A stretch of DNA of 13,932 nt, taken from NCBI GenBank assembly GCA_937907435.1, contig CALCIA010000340.1, positions 1 through 13,932 on the forward strand, given 5' to 3'. Shown in pieces: positions 13,757-13,932 of this stretch; position 1 is the first letter of the stretch; every line of letters starts with the position of its first letter. A model generated the notes under the pieces. That model did no database searches and was not told the origin of the DNA. It saw nothing but the letters and a program-made list of their open reading frames with translations. The position numbers and the translations under genes were made by a program. This DNA is from an uncultured Actinomycetes bacterium (GTDB lineage: Bacteria > Actinomycetota > Thermoleophilia > Solirubrobacterales > 70-9).

Positions 13757-13793
13757 CTGTTCTTTATGGACGCCTGGGGGCCATAAAGAACAG
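13757..13793. terminator. 13-bp perfect hairpin after the glycosidase gene
   Basis: Arm CTGTTCTTTATGG (13757-13769) pairs perfectly with CCATAAAGAACAG (13781-13793) across an 11-nt loop. It is strikingly AT-rich compared with its surroundings. It starts 18 nt after the stop and probably terminates the TetR-nitroreductase-glycosidase unit. Confidence 0.7.
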
Positions 13794-13860
13794 CGGAACG
13801 ACTCGGGGTGCTGGTGGCGTGAGGCGTGGGTCCTGCGGCGGGCGGGGGCCCCGGCCACCC

Positions 13861-13932
13861 CGGCCGTCCGAGGTGGATCGAGGGTGTCCTGGGCTCCTCA
13901 TGGGGGTCCTGGCAGGCTGTGACCCCCATGAG
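13861..13932. repeat. Right-end 72-nt repeat with internal hairpin, inverted copy of the left end
   Basis: This is the inverted counterpart of 2-73, identical at 66 of 72 positions. Its outermost part is a perfect 12-bp hairpin, CTCATGGGGGTC (13897-13908) with GACCCCCATGAG (13921-13932), and the window stops at the last base of the stem. Here it lies about 120 nt after the glycosidase stop, in the same orientation relative to the upstream gene as the left copy. Confidence 0.8.

Noticed and set aside
1..13932. Composite transposon or integrated element bounded by terminal inverted repeats
   Set aside because: No transposase, integrase, resolvase or target duplication is visible, the genes look chromosomal and uniform in composition, and repeats ending exactly at window edges are also what an assembly break produces.

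Overview
The window is very GC-rich and codes densely on both strands. It probably comes from a Solirubrobacterales-type actinobacterium (class Thermoleophilia). The best evidence is the C-terminal modules of two exported proteins, which resemble modules I associate with that group: an 'RARLVFRLSRPATVRVRI' stretch and a 'GTATLIVAVPGPGTLTLTGKGL' stretch. An F420-type nitroreductase, a large ATP-binding LuxR regulator and likely leaderless starts agree with this. The taxonomy is inferred from protein style, not from a marker gene.

Layout, left to right. The first 200 bases hold an outward-facing 72-nt repeat that contains a hairpin. A secreted seven-FG-GAP beta-propeller protein (201-2702, minus) is divergent from a 952-residue LAL-family LuxR regulator (2781-5639, plus). 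A 24-nt perfect palindrome at 5705-5728 separates the regulator from a convergent three-gene operon (8817 to 5784, minus): a large secreted protein, a 75-residue cytoplasmic protein of unknown function, and a secreted collagen-like protein. These genes overlap by 4 nt at both junctions (ATGA, then GTGA). After a 22-bp perfect hairpin comes a baeRF-type (eRF1-like) protein (8992-10116, minus). It is divergent from a DHA2-type multidrug exporter (10232-11698, plus), and the gap between them carries a cluster of CTCCG/CGGAG half-sites. A further hairpin follows, then a TetR regulator (11798-12433), a short F420-type nitroreductase (12463-12885) and an overlapping secreted GH114-type glycosidase (12878-13738). 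A hairpin and an inverted copy of the left-end repeat close the window.

How the parts may work together. Half of the coding capacity is exported or surface proteins (beta-propeller, large secreted protein, collagen-like protein, glycosidase). The two surface transcription units, at 2702 and 8817, share a three-block upstream element at identical distance from their start codons, so they are probably co-regulated. The exporter, the TetR gene and the nitroreductase look like a small detoxification module, with the TetR protein the natural candidate to bind the CTCCG array. Every apparent transcription unit ends in a strong GC-rich hairpin without a U-tract. The most unusual observations are the duplicated upstream element, the hairpin-per-unit pattern and the matching repeats that end exactly at both window edges. 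No transposase, CRISPR array, tRNA or rRNA was seen.
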